Shown: positions 1 through 12,400 of the stretch, in pieces
How the letters are laid out: each line of letters begins with the position of its first letter
Numbering within the stretch: position 1 is the stretch's first letter
DNA from: Calycina herbarum
Lineage: Eukaryota; Ascomycota; Leotiomycetes; Helotiales; Pezizellaceae
DNA: 64,000 nt
Assembly (NCBI GenBank): GCA_001414485.1
Contig: LLEY01000117.1
Location: 1 to 64,000, forward strand
Direction of reading: 5' to 3'
The notes under the pieces: generated by a model
What the model was told of the DNA's origin: nothing
What the model saw: the letters and a program-made list of their open reading frames with translations, nothing else
Databases searched by the model: none
Translations under genes and position numbers: made by a program

Positions 1-30
<30 letters not shown>
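1..30. repeat. Homopolymer pair at window start
   Basis: The window opens with 20 C followed by 10 A. It could be a real simple repeat or an assembly artefact at a sequence end; the sequence alone does not decide. Confidence 0.9.
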
Positions 31-31
<1 letters not shown>

Positions 32-122
32 ACCATGACAATAACCTTGCAAGCATCCCAAAACTTGGTGATAGCCAGGTTCTGGGGCGATCCCACCTTG
101 TGCCTTGTGGGAATAGTCTCAT

Positions 123-449
123 CTATCCCCCCCGGAACTAAATGTAGAGTGCACAGACATTTAGTATGGCACAGCGGCCGTGCGCTTACATTTACTTAAG
201 GGGGGGCTCCCGGTAGACAAAATAAGTGGCACCATTACTTTAATCTACGAGAAATACCAACGCCTATAACTCGACGCAAACAAGATGAAAATTTTCAAGC
301 CTCTAGGTAGGGGTAAATTGAGACTTGGCGCATCGGTTCATATTTTTGTTATATTTTTAAGATTATTTGTTGTTAATTTATTACATAGCGTTTTCAGTAC
401 GATTGCAATTGTGGTGCCAACTTTTTTGTCTACCGGGAGGGGGGGATAG
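123..449. mobile_element. MITE-A copy, split by a second element
   Basis: The stretch begins CTATCCCCCC and ends GGGGGGATAG followed by TA. Its left part shares a block of more than 50 bp with the intact 92-bp element at 26865-26956, including the same central GGCACAGCGGCCGTGC. The right terminal G tract is interrupted by another inverted-repeat element at 207-439. After removing that insert, the ends match those of the intact copy. The short TIRs and TA flank suggest a Tc1/mariner-type MITE. No coding capacity is present. Confidence 0.8.
207..439. mobile_element. MITE-B nested in MITE-A
   Basis: The ends are imperfect inverted repeats of about 27 bp: it starts CTCCCGGTAGACAAAATAAG and ends with the near-perfect reverse complement at 413-439. 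It lies exactly inside the right G-rich terminus of MITE-A, with G runs on both sides, so any target duplication is hidden in the homopolymer. It is 233 bp long, AT-rich inside and has no reading frame of note. Confidence 0.8.
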
Positions 450-735
450 TACCTTTAACCCCTGGATTGCCCAGGGAGCATTCCATTTCGAATTCCCTTC
501 CTTTCTCCATTCCGAAATAAGACTCGTAACAGCGTCACCCAAAGCTGGAAGTTTCTCTCTTCCTCCATACTTGGGTGCAGCGTACTTTTTCTCAAGCAAT
601 GGAACCTACTTGTCCATATCATTCTTGACTCTCTGCACACCAAGCTTGAATCTTTCATCCACATATGTATCCCAATCGGCCTTCAAACCTCGAGGTGTTT
701 TGGTTATTAGCAACCAAAGGAGGGCATTTGTTAGG
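450..735 (-). pseudogene. Coding relic cut off by MITE-A
   Basis: On the minus strand an almost open frame runs from about 735 down to the element edge at 450. It has protein-like composition, for example KADWDTYVDERFKLGVQRVK and later REKLPALGDAVTSLISEWRK. A single TAG at about 599-601 sits between DMDK and VPLLEKKY, where TGG (Trp) would read well; that is a TpG-to-TpA change of RIP type. I do not recognise the family. It looks like a gene fragment abutting the MITE rather than a working gene. Confidence 0.4.
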
Positions 736-1414
736 CTTATCTCACTGGCAAAACCTCCATCGCTCCGTTGGGAACGAGATTATGCGTGTGATCTTTGGAC
801 TCGCAGATGAAACGACTATGATTACTCAGGTGATGTCTGAACTTGCATGCAAAGAGAGTGAGATTACTAGTGATGATATCACTCGGCTAATGTCTACACT
901 CGCACATGAGACGAGTGATAGTACTGGTTATGAGAGCGATGGGAGCGATGGAAGCAATGAGAGCGCTAAGAAGACCAGAAAGCATGTGCATCGAAGGGAA
1001 GGTGCGACTTTCTTTCCAGGATCGTCATTGTCGCACGAGATGTGGTTATTTTACGAGGGAAAGAGCGACGTCGTTCTTGTTAGCCTTGGAGGTCGAGGTG
1101 GCTCTTGCCTTTTAACCAAGTTTCTGTCGTCCCCTCAATCATTGCAGCTTTACCCGACTCCGGTGGGACCTTCAATCATAGCAGGATTCAAAATCAGTCG
1201 ATAGCACACGTATATACTCATTTCGGTCCGTGAGAGTCGAAGCCACAACAACGAATTTTCATAATTGTAATTTCTATCTCTATCTGGAATTCTGGCACGT
1301 GGTTCTTCTCTGGACTCCGTTCCAGATCCTCCACGAAACTTACTCGCGATAATAAATCTCTCCAAGGAATGCTCAAAAACCATAGCGTTCCCAGAAAAAT
1401 GCTCACCTTCAAGC
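736..1414. other. No convincing gene
   Basis: Several short overlapping open frames exist, including an acidic Ser/Asp-rich one on the plus strand (about 830-1000). None shows splice-supported structure or a recognised motif. This is probably the 3' flank of the DUF3445 gene. Confidence 0.5.
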
Positions 1415-2660
1415 TTAAGATGAATACACCTGACCAGTGCGCAAATAATGCAGCACATCTCTCGCCCAAAACGGTCTCATCTTGTAAACACCAAGCTTTT
1501 CAGGCATCGAGTCAATTGCATCCGCAAGCCTAACGCCATTACCCTCCTTGACGATCTCGTGAAGTGAAGTCATGTATGAGCGGACACAAAAGACAATGGC
1601 TCGGCTCTTCTTCAAGTTCTTGAGGGATTGTCTCTCGCAACGAAGATATGATTGATCCAAATCTATGTCTTTCGATTGATCAGGCAGGAAATGGCCTTGC
1701 TTGGGGTAGAAGTTGTTGCCGTCCAAGCGGAAGAGGTCTTTACCATCGCATTGGAGACTCCACTATTTTGGTTAGCTGAGTGCGAGATATGAAGTGAGGG
1801 TGGGAATTGGGAACTTGCGTTGAATCGTTGAATCAGTTCTCCAGCCTTCATTCTCTGAACAAACTTATCCACTCCATTTGCAATTCTTTCGTTATACCCA
1901 GGAACCGGCTGATGAATTTCTCGAAACGACTCCCCAATTCGTTGTGGACTGAAGAATCCACCAGGAAAACAAGCGATGTAGCCTTGAAATCTCCATTCCC
2001 CCTTGCCGTCAGGTACCATGAAATAGAAATCTTCTTCCACATTCTCGCTCAGAATTCGCAAGGCTAGTTCGGCATCTTGAAGGCCATTTTCTGTATCGTA
2101 TTCTTTTCCAGTGATGAGGTTCTTGAATATGTTGCCTTCGAGTTTGAACATGGTGGGAAAACGGTGGGGAACATGGCGAATGATGACTTCGGTGAAGAGT
2201 TCTATGACTGCTTCTTTAGAGTGTTCGTTCACACCTACTGCGTCTTTGGCATGGTCTTTGACAGTTTGAGCACGTTCCTGAAGTCGCTTAAGGTATCCTT
2301 CATCGATCTGGATCCAATCATTGTGAAAGCAAGGATCAATACCTGTAACTTATCAGTAAACACTAGATCTTCAGTTTTTCGCGGCGAAAAAAAGGACTTG
2401 CCCATTGCGACATGCTTTGGTACAGGCAAGAAGGGTCGATAAGGACGGGCTGGTGTATTGCGGAAGTTGAAGTTCAAGAGCTCTTCTACGCGATCATTGA
2501 CGATATCAGTTGGAAAGCTAAGCGGAAAACGTAATTGACTCCAGCCAAAAGTAGAGAGACCAACTAGTGATCGTTTTTCCTTGGGGATCAAAAAGATTGC
2601 AATAATATAGGCAGCAAAAGCAATGCCAGCAACGATTGAGACCCAATCCATGTTTATCAT
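1415..2660 (-). CDS. DUF3445 heme-dependent oxidative N-demethylase-like protein
   Basis: Three exons (2660-2402, 2342-1819, 1762-1415) join in frame to a 376-residue protein. Residues 7-24 form one hydrophobic N-terminal segment, a likely membrane anchor. The rest shows DUF3445/HODM alpha-subunit-like motifs in order: RPYRPFLPVPKHVAMG, the FYFMVPDGKGEWRFQGYIACFPGGF region, the EIHQPVPGYNERI motif, IQRFNWSL across the second junction, and LRCERQSLKNLKKSRAIVF. The family is linked to oxidative demethylation of methylamines; the fungal substrate is unknown. Both introns (2343-2401, 59 bp; 1763-1818, 56 bp) begin GCAAGT instead of GT and end in AG. The phases fit only with these GC donors. The gene looks intact. 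The next plus-strand gene head lies about 590 bp away, so the pair is divergent. Confidence 0.88.
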
Positions 2661-3248
2661 TGTGGGATTTGTTTGTGTAGCTTGTGCTGTTGGATATGTG
2701 GTTTACGGTAGTGAGTAATTGTGTAGCCACGTGTTTGGGGGTTGGTTGTTGTGTGGCCAAATATCAAGCGAGGGTTTGAGCAAGTTTCTACGTATACCAC
2801 TCTGATAGTTAGAGCTTATCTTAGGGGCTTTTAGAGGGCGTTTTGTTTCAATTTAAGTATTAGCTATTCTTCGCTTCAGTACTTCAGTACCTTTGCTCTT
2901 CACAATTCATATAATTAAATTAGCCATTCACTACATTTGCCCCCCCCCTTTTGAATAATCACCTCATTGTCAGACCAACCAGAGAAGTTTATATAAACTC
3001 TAATCACTTCCACAATCACAAAGTGGAAGTAAGATTTGATAATTCTATTCAGAAGATCGAGGCGGAACAAGGGTTACCCTATAAAGTTGTCGACTCAAAA
3101 CCTCGAGATTTCCTTCCTCTGTTCAGTCTTCACATATTTCAGGAACCCATGACATCGATCGCTCCAATTTTGCAACGTGATCAATACTCACAAAATTGCC
3201 TCATTTGAGTCCGCTCAAGCTTTCGTAACTTTTTTTGTTACCGTCGCA
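2661..3248. other. Divergent intergenic region
   Basis: It separates the DUF3445 gene (minus) from the first secreted-family head (plus). It contains a short C run at about 2940-2948 and no supported gene. Promoters for both neighbours probably lie here, but no clear TATA or other site stands out. Confidence 0.5.
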
Positions 3249-3431
3249 ATGAAATTCACAAGTCTTCTCATAATCGTAGTCCTCGAGAGACTATTCATTA
3301 CTGAAAGTGAATTGCCTTCAGACTTCTACTCATATCACACTCATTAACCCCACTAGGTCAGGTCAACCCCTCTTGTCGTCACGGCCATGACCCAATCCGA
3401 ACCACCCAAATCACACCTAGAAAAGCGCGAG
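3249..3431 (+). pseudogene. 5' head of a small secreted cysteine-rich protein copy
   Basis: Two exons read as the start of a secreted protein. Exon 1 (3249-3275) encodes MKFTSLLII. After an intron 3276-3356 (donor GTAGTC, acceptor CACTAG), exon 2 (3357-3431) continues in phase 0 and ends in LEKRE, a Kex2-like Lys-Arg site. A GT donor follows directly, as in the better copies downstream. No matching cysteine-rich exon follows before the next copy starts, so this is probably a truncated tandem head. The signal peptide is plausible. Confidence 0.4.
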
Positions 3432-3539
3432 GTCAGATCACATTGAATTCTCCAAGTAACCTATGTAGATAACTGACAATCGAATTTCCTACATATTCTT
3501 TTCATACTTAAGCTTGTTCATATTCTAGTTACTACAGTC

Positions 3540-4244
3540 ACAACAACGTTTTCCTCGCTGTCCTATCGGGACTCCTTACTACTGTATGTGCGCTTAGTGG
3601 TCCACAAAACTCAACGCAAGTCCCAAATAACATTTCCTGGCTAGGTTCCCTTCAGGGTGACATAGTGACCACCCGAAATCCCACCGAGATCACGCCCGAA
3701 GCCGACTCCGAGTTTAAAATGGAAAAGCGAATCAAGGTCCGTATCTCCCGATTCTCTAATCTTCGGGTGGCGCTTAATGATAATCTAACGGCCGAACTAG
3801 ACGGACCTAAAATCCTGCGATGACCCAAAGCTGAGAGCTGTCCACGGCTTGCTCCCTAGCGCAGAATTCAATGTCCACACTAATATCGAGCACCTCCTTA
3901 AATTCAGTGACGAGGGGTTTTCTTACATAAACCAAACTTATTGTTATAAGACTACTTGTGCTTCAAGTTCTTCAATTACTACTTGTAATGATGTACGTTT
4001 ACTGGTTCCGCTTGGGTTATTATTGAAGAGAAAACTAATGATTTAACTATTCTAGACCCCTCAGCAATTGAAAATAGAAGCCCATTATGTTGCGAGTATG
4101 GCTGGTGCTATCAAGGATGGTTGTGGTCATAATGATGCAGCGGTTAAACAAAGGGAAATGTGTGGACAGTTATTTGATTATAGGAAGTTTCATGTTATTA
4201 TCAGAGCAGATGCTGAATGCCCGGGTAATGTTCCCAAATTTTGA
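3540..4244 (+). CDS. Small secreted cysteine-rich protein, family copy 1 (KP4-like?)
   Basis: Exons about 3540-3736, 3801-3992 and 4056-4244 join in phase 0, with good introns (CTAAC branch in the first). The N-terminal part has a hydrophobic stretch (VFLAVLSGLLTT) and ends MEKRIK, a likely Kex2 site, but I find no in-frame ATG, so the start is missing or lies in an unseen exon. The mature part has C-DDPKLRAVHG, then CYKTTC, ITTCND at the exon end, MAGAIKDGCG, MCGQLFD and RADAEC. The same motifs and the intron after CND recur in the copies at 16.0, 17.1, 27.9 and 28.8 kb. The cysteine spacing faintly recalls the KP4 killer-protein family; that is inference only. Function is unknown. Confidence 0.5.
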
Positions 4245-4552
4245 GGGATGAGTTATTTGGCAGACTGTAATCTGGCGAAGGCGTGGTGAGAAAGAGGGTT
4301 CTCTTCTTTTGAGGAGACTATATGGAGAAGGCTGGCCTTGCTTCCAGAGATAGAGTAAAACAGTCACTGAAAGGGGTTGCAATTATGTAGGATCTATCAT
4401 TATTGAGTTACTTTATGCTTGGTATATAGGGGCGTGCGATTTGACATGGAATGAGTCTTGATATATTTTTGAAATCTATTATAAATTTCGCGAGTGACCT
4501 ACTCCACTCTGAATAATAGGTTTCATCGGCAATTAGAAGCAGAAACGTAATC
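4245..4552. other. Flank between secreted-family copy and Copia element
   Basis: No gene is visible. It ends at the Copia target site CCTAC (4553-4557). Confidence 0.5.
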
Positions 4553-4557
4553 CCTAC

Positions 4558-4707
4558 TGTCGGTATATTACTGAGTGAATAGCACTCCACGTGACCTTCT
4601 CGCTTAAGGTCTATTTAAGTAAACCGAGTAGCTAACTTTACTCGGTATGCACGAACGATAATATACTCTTTTTGCATCATGCTATTGGCCACCAAGTTAT
4701 ACTAACA
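4558..4707 (+). repeat. Copia 5' LTR
   Basis: 150 bp, TG..CA, preceded by target site CCTAC. Near its end it has TTATACTAACA where the 3' LTR has TCATACCAACA; both changes are CpA to TpA. Confidence 0.97.
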
Positions 4708-5782
4708 CTGATCAGTGTCGCGCGCGCAGATCAGAAAAACTGGCTATACGTATCGCGGTTCTCGGAATCGTAAGCTTACGTACAGTTACGTAGTTGTGCA
4801 AAGTAGACTCCTCTTCTCGGAAGAGACTCCTTCTACTGGTTATACCCCCGACAATACCACTGCAAACTCTTGGACTTGCAGTACAGTTACAACAACCTTG
4901 CAACCTCTCCGAATTGCAACACCCTTACGACCTTGTAACCTCTTCGACTTGCAATACCACCCTACTTCTACTGTAAACTCTAGGACTTGTAGTATAACAG
5001 CAACAACAACAATAACCTTGTAACCTCTTCGACTTGTAATATCACCTGCAAAGACAATTCACCTGATTTTAGTGACTTATAAAAGCACTAAAACAATAAG
5101 ACAAATTCACCCGATTTTAGTGACTCATAAGCACTAAGAACAACACACGTCTATTCACCTGACAACACCAGAAACCCCTCGATACCATGGCGCCACCACC
5201 ATAGTGGGTTGAGGATAAGGAAGCCACGGCTTATATAAGCACAAAGTTAGAGGAATACAACGTCGATAATATAGATGACGATTATCTATGGGAAGTATAC
5301 CGTATGGACTTTGACGATTAGCCTGAATCAAAGTTCGTAGGTGTAGCAAGAAACACCCTCGTCATAATGCGTAAGCTACTACGCAATAGAGGCGTATAGG
5401 TAGAGATGGATGGACACAAGGCACTTATGTCAAGAGCACTCTATAATACGGCTTAAGAGGTTAACCGAACGGAATGGACTATTAAGGAGCTAAGACAACA
5501 AGTTATTAAGGATCGAACCAAGTTAAAAGAGATAGCTATAAGATATATATATATTAAAGCTTACCTAACCGATTCCTAGAGATTAGTTAAGGAACTATAG
5601 CACACGCCTCTAATACTCCTATCCCTATAACACCACTAGCGGCTTTTACAACCTAGAACGCTTTTATAACCTAGAACGCTCCTACAAACTAGCCAGCGGC
5701 TCTTATAACCTATAACTAAACTAGCTATCCTAGCAACCAGAATAGCCAGATAGGCAACCCTGCTTTTACACTCAGTAACCTT

Positions 5783-8700
5783 ATGAAGTCATACTCGGAC
5801 GAACAAAAGTATAGTAGTAAGGGAGACAACTTCAAGCTTAAGTCGAGAATATTCAAGGATATGTATAATCGTTATAGCATATCACCCTTAGTATATAACC
5901 TTGCCTTCCCGATTATGCTCAAGGGTCAGGCATCGAACCACTTTTACACCAGCGTCTTCAAGGAAGGAACAGATCAATCGTACAAAGTTCTTTCTACTAC
6001 TATCCAATCATACTTTAAGGATAAGCTATACTTAAGAGGTCAATCCTCTAAGTAGAATCGTATCATATTCTTATAAACTAAAGCCAAGCCGGAATATTCG
6101 GAAAAGACACCTAGCTAGTGCTTTAAGGAGATGCTATCTAAATTAGAAGAACTTCGCTATAGACTTCCTAAGGATATACAAAGCGATGAACAATTAGCTA
6201 ATAAGCTACTTATTACATACGAGGAAGCACTAGAATGCCGAAGTACATGCTCGACCTTACTACAAAACTCGTCACTTCAAAGTACTATTACCTTTTTAAG
6301 AAGCTCTATTCGTAATTACGAAGTAAGCTATAATGCCTCAAATGCTAAGACTTTAATAACTGATCGTCACTTCTATAAGTATAACAATTCCAGCAGTTCT
6401 TATAGCCAACAACACTAGAACTCTAGGAAGAGCAACAAGTATTATATATGTAGAAAGGAAGGCCACCGATCCTAGAACCATATATAAGAAGAGCAGGATC
6501 GTCACTTTGCCAAATAGCAAAAGAGCAATAGAGGCAGCTTCTGTAGAAAGGATAGTAGTTTTATTAAGAAGATCTACTATACTTATATCGCTAATGTTAA
6601 ACGTACGGAAGAGGAAGATATAACTAAAACACTTCAAGCAATAGTAATAGAAGATGAAGGAAGTGATTTAGATAGTAACGTTATCTACTACAAGGTTATC
6701 CACTACTTAATTACTTCTATCGGATATATCGATAATTCGAGCGCCTAGACCCTTACTACCAGTTTAATAAACTTGGCACAGAATCATGCTTTTAGTGGAT
6801 TTATTCCACCGCCAATTCCAGATGCTACGTCCTACGAATTCATAGAAGAAGTATTTATATCTACTGCTAAGAAGTACGTACGAAATCACTTCTTTAGAGT
6901 TATAATCGATACTAGCGCAGGAGGAAAGTCAAGTGTAGGATACGAGCAGTACCTAGCGTATGCTAAACACGTCTAGAATATCCCTATTAACGAAAGCACT
7001 AAAGGCTAGATTAGTATATAATTTAGTAAAGGTTATACTGCCTCCTTAGGATCGATCACAATTAGTATGCCGATCGGCTGTGTAGAATTCCATATTATAT
7101 ACTTAGATACACCTTTTATTATGTGTATCGACAATATAGACCGTTTACACGTCTCGCTTAACAACCTCTAGAACGTTCTTGTTTAAGAAGATGGGCAAGG
7201 TCAAGAGGTGGAACGTTTTAGGATTGTACGACGATTTGGACACCCCTTTCTGCTCTGGAATAAGGCTGTATATAACCTTGTATAAGAATCCCTATATTAC
7301 CTTATAGATGTCGATATTAGGCATCTTTATAAGCGCTTTGGTCACCCATCTATACCACGTTTACGACGTGTACTCGAGCAAGCCGGTCACGATGTCGAAC
7401 AAGGCATTTTATAACATCTTACTAAGTTTTATAAGTACTACTAAAAGCATGGAAAGTCACCTGGCTGACTTAAATTTACGCTCTATAACGATATCGAGTT
7501 TAATTATAATATAATCATAGATGCGTTCTTTTTAGAAGGGAAGCCTATATTGCATATTATAGACGAGGGGACTCGGTACCAGGCTAGAGACTTCCTTGTA
7601 GATATAAGTGTAAAGAGTACCTGGGAGAGTTTTAAGAAGTGCTAGATAAACAGCTATTTAGGACCTCCTGATTACGTTACTACAGATGCTAGAAACAATT
7701 TCGTTATAAAGGAATTCAAGGGATACGCTAGCTTAATAGGAGTTAAGGTTAAGACCGTACCGGTCGAAGCACATAACTCTATTAGTATAGTAGAACGATA
7801 CTATAGACCGATTCGTCGTATTTACTCAATTATTTGGGAACAATAACCTAGCCTTATAAAGAGCTCTGCACTTCAAATGGCATTTAAGGCTATTAATAAT
7901 ACAGCAGGACCTGATAGCTTAGTACCTACTTTACTTGTTTATGGCGCTTATCCTCGTATGGCTGAGAATGATGCCCCTTTATATATAACTTCCTAGAGAT
8001 CTGAGACGTATAAGAAGGCTACTAAGGAAGCACGTAAGTTACTCGCTAAGCGACAAGTCAACGATGCCCTTAATACTCGGAACGGTCCCTTACCTAGTGG
8101 AATTAAGGAATTACTACTAAACTCTAAAGTGCTCGTTTAGCGTGAGCATAAGAAGTACTAGACCGGGCCCTTTTTATTACAAGGAATCGAGAACGAGGAT
8201 TGTATTATACTACTGCTAAGTGGACCTACAAAGTTTAGATCCACAGTAGTAAAACCTTACTTTAAAGAAGCGGAAGTCCCGGAAGTTCTACTAACGAACG
8301 AAGTTCTATACTCTCCTTAAGTAGAAGTGGATACTGTAAGCGAGCCTTAAAAGCCTTAAACTTACCTACTTTACTACACTGATCTATCGGAATCAACCTT
8401 AGAACCACTCTATATGCCGGATCTACTCTAGAAGCGTGGCCGAGGTCGACCCCGAAAGCACCTAAGACCTCTGAACAAGCCTTTTAAGGTGTTATTCTAA
8501 GAGGTGGATGTGTTTATTAATGAGTCTAAGGAGTACGTTACTATCGAGAATATTGAGACTTTCCTTTCTTCTATTAAGGAAGAATATAATATTAAAGTAT
8601 TTATAGCCTCTAATGGTATAATATACGTGGAATCATGCTAGAAGGAAGTCAGCGGTTTAACTGACTAAGGCGTATTCAAAATCGTTACCTAGGAAGAATT

Positions 8701-9208
8701 ACCCCCTAATGCTAGAATCTTTAGATCACGCTTTATAGATAATATTAAGTTTGAGGGTATAGTACTTGCTTTTATAAAGTTAAGACTCGTTATTTAAGTA
8801 TATAATAACGATGGCAAGTCCCTTGTACTTACACAAGCCCTTATAATCTAAAGAGTAAGCTAAAGAATTATCCTTGTGCTTATAGTAGTATACCCGGATT
8901 TACGAGTTTATATTCGGGATATTACATAAGCATATACCTAGTCACTTACGGAACTAAATCAAAAGTTCTTTATACGCCTACTAAAGGGATATCCATAGTG
9001 GGAGGATATGTTCTTTGAAGTTATTAAGCTATTATATAGTATTCTAGAAGCTGGAAACTACTAGTTCGTAACGTACTATAAACACCACGTTATAAAGCTT
9101 ATAATAGAACAATCCACTTTCGACCCCTGCCTCTTATATACTAAGTTACTATAAACTAGCAAGGGATAAGGACCTTTTGGTATAGTAGGCCTTTAAACGG
9201 ATGATACC
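5783..9208 (+). pseudogene. Copia gag-pol, 5' part (gag, zinc knuckle, protease, integrase, RT start)
   Basis: One frame can be followed across many in-frame TAG/TAA codons. A gag-like region (about 5783-6400) leads to a damaged CCHC knuckle (about 6440-6475, YYICRKEGHRS). An aspartic protease-like VIIDTSAGGKSSVGYEQYLA follows near 6900-6955. The integrase core (about 7480-7830) has an Asp in VTTDARNNFV and a Glu in SIVERYYRPI. An AT-hook-like KRGRGRPRK lies near 8435-8465. The RT begins near 8560 and stops at GL-stop-TDDT (9188-9208), where the Gypsy element is inserted. Stops such as KKY-stop-TGPF (Trp expected) and SP-stop-VEVD (Gln expected) fit RIP. Confidence 0.9.
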
Positions 9209-9449
9209 TGTCAGGACTTGTAGCAAATACTAATGAATTGAACTACAGAGGTGTCTATGTACAAGAAGATTCGATTGTCCTTTCCAAGCCAGAGTCCTTG
9301 CCAACTTATATACTCAGTTAACTCATTCTAGAGGGTTCTGCCAAGGGTACTCTCGAAGGTTCTGTTACGTCCATGCGTTGCCAAGCGAGGTCACGTGAAT
9401 GCGTCGCTGGAGTACTCCAAGACTTATTCCACGGGTGTAACCCTTGACA
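9209..9449 (-). repeat. Gypsy LTR (left in window)
   Basis: 241 bp, the less mutated copy of the pair. It is the 3' LTR relative to the minus-strand genes. Confidence 0.95.
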
Positions 9450-9477
9450 TTACCCCCCTTCCTGCTCTTGAAGGTAG

Positions 9478-12400
9478 GTGTCTAGGGCTACTGTGTCCTC
9501 TAACTCAGTAGCAGGTTCCTATATTGGGTTTGCGTATCCTGTCCATTTAACCTTGTACTCGAGTCGAGTACAAGAGCCTTTCCCTAGGAGCTTCTTTTGC
9601 CGTTGACCTAGTATTCTTTCAACTTGCCATTCTGTAGTATCGTCTACTAATATTGCAGGTGGTTGATCATTATCTGTAATTTAACTAGGCAGCGGGTCTG
9701 TAGCTGCTGGCCTTAATAAGTCTATATTAAAGACATTGTAGATACCAGGCGGGGTGTCCAGCCTATATACAGACAGGCTAATAACCTCGATAACTATAAA
9801 CTTGGCGGATCGAGCGTCTAGTTTCTTACTAGCCCTGTCTATCCGTATATTCCGTAAGCTTAAGTAAACCTTATCTCTAACCTTATACGTAGGAGCGGTT
9901 TTCCGTGAACGATTTGCTTGAGTCTCCTGGTCTTATTATGCCCTTGCCATTAATGATTGTGCCTATTCTATAATAGCCTTAATCTTTACTACTATTACTT
10001 CGCCCTTTTAAATTAGTGTTTTTATATTTATAGGTACTACGACGTCTATCAAGGGGTCGATAGTCCATAACGGATAGCCGTGGCTAAGTTAGAAGGGGCT
10101 TATACTCGTTGATGTTAAATCCCGTCTATTAAAAGCTAGCTGTACTACTGGCAGCCAGTCGGCCTAGTCGTCCTGAGCTATATTAATCCACTGCTGTAGA
10201 AGCGTCTTGACTTTAGTATTTACCCGTTCTGTTAACCCGTCAGTTTGTGGATAGAAGGCTGTAGAGATCTGTTGTTTAATCTGTAAGAAGTTACAAAGCG
10301 TCTTCTATGCTTGTCTAATGAATTGTAGGCCCCTATCAGATACTATTGCTCTTGGTAGTCTATGTAAGCTGTAGTGTGTGGTAATGAATAAGCGAGCAAA
10401 TTCCTCTGATGATATAGTCGAGTTATAAGCTGTAAGGAGCACCCCTTTGCCTAAACAGTCCGTGAACACTGCTATTATATTAGAGCCTTTACTTATAGGT
10501 AGTGGTCTAATAAAGTCGATAGAGATCTCCTGCCATTGCTGCTCAGGAATTAGTAATAGACGAAGCAGGCCTTGTTTACGGTTCCTCTAGACCTTGGTAC
10601 GTCCGCAAACTCTATAGTTATAGATAAACTACTTAACTGTAGTCTGTAGGTTTGGCTAGAAGAACTCTCTTAAGACTATTGTAATTGTCCCGTTCTTGCC
10701 AGGATGGCCTATAAGTGTAGAATCATAGAGTTCTTATATAATTGCGGTCCGTAGCAGCTTATAGTCGGGGACCTATAGTCTACCCCTAAACTGTAAATCA
10801 CTGTTCTTATTAACTAAGCAGTCAGAGACAGAGACTTTAACTGGAGAAGCGAGGTCTACTGGAAACACCCTATCTCCTTAGTAGATAGTGTCTATAAGAC
10901 GCCTAAAGTCCTTGTCCTATACCTTTCCCTCTTCCTAGAGGTTCCGTAGTTGGTCTATAAACGCTTACTGCGTCGCTACGTCGCTTACTTGATTCCTCCT
11001 GTTTACTGACACTGGTGCTAGCTGTATAGTATTTCCTTAAATCATTCTGTCCAGAATCAGTTATACCATCCTATAATTAAGGCGTTCATCTCCCTCCTCT
11101 AGGAGGTCCTAGTCCCTCCTTGTTAGTGCATCTGGCAGTCCTCCCTCTTTACCTAGGCGGTATTGGATAATTAGGTTAAACTTACTAAGTATTAACTGCC
11201 ACCGTATTTGTCTTTCGGACAGTTTACAGACTGTTATAAAGTACTCAAGATTCTTATAATCCGTAAGTACCGTAAACTACCTAATACTTTTTAACTCCGC
11301 TTCCCATTCCTTAAGGCACTGAATAATAGCTAACAACTCTTTGTCATATATTAGGTAATTGTATTTAGTAGGTGCGTGTTTCTTTGAGAAGAAGGCTACG
11401 GGCCGTAAGACGCTATTCTTTACTTGAGAGAGCACGCCTCCTAAGCAATATCCAGAGGAGTCTGTCTCTAGGACCGTCTCGTAATCTAGGTTAAACTAAG
11501 CTAGTACTGGGGCCTCTGTAAAGGCCTGCTTTAACTGTTCGAAGGCTCCATTCGCTTTGTCTGTCTATTAGAAGGATATATCCTTTTTAACGAGTTTGTA
11601 AAGAGGAGCTGTAATCCGTGAAAAGTCTTTAATAAACCGTCGATAGAAATTTGCAAATCCTAGGAAGCTAAGGACGCCTTTTACTGTTATTGGTGCTTTC
11701 TAATCCATAATAGCTTGTATTTTAGCTGGGTCTATTTGTAAACCTTTCCCTACTTCTATAATAAACCTAAGATACTTTGTAGACTATACTTTAAATTCGT
11801 ACTTATTAATATTAAGCTATAGCCTAGTATCTTAAAGCCTTTGTATTACTTTACGGACATGCTCGCGGTGCTGGTTACAGGTGCTGTCTATAAAGACTAA
11901 GACATCGTCGACATATGCTGAGACAAAGTCGTCTAAGAACTCTTAAAGCGTATGATTAATATACCGTTAGAAAGTGCTAGGAGCATTTACAAGCCTAAAA
12001 GGGGTAATAAGCCATTCAAAAAGCCCAAAGCGTGTCCGGAAAGCCGTTTTCCACTCGTCTCCCTCCTTAATCTGTATCTTATGAAAGGCAGTAATAACAT
12101 CTATTTTTATAAACTACTTAGCTTTCCTGATCTGGTTAAGTATCTCTTAGATTAAAGGCAAAGGGTAGCAGTCCTTACAGGTTAACTTATTTAGTGCTCG
12201 GTAGTTGTAACAGAACCGTAGACCCCCTCCTAGCTTCTGTACGAAAAGTACTGGCGTAGCTGCTAGAGAGTTGCTTACTCGAATAAATTCCTTATCTAGT
12301 AACTCTGTTAGGGTTTTATAGAGTACTAACAGCTCGTCTTGTAACATGTTATAGAGTGGCCCCTAGGGGACTGTTTCTTCTGATCCGTTTTCGGTCTGTA

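Noticed and set aside
665..1204. Plus-strand frame of 179 codons with an acidic Ser/Asp-rich middle
   Set aside because: It overlaps the better-supported minus-strand relic, shows no motif or splice structure, and its start lies inside that relic.
4708..5100. Repeats in the Copia leader considered as a CRISPR-like or satellite array
   Set aside because: Units are irregular, lie between LTR and gag, and the organism is a eukaryote; they belong to the retroelement leader.
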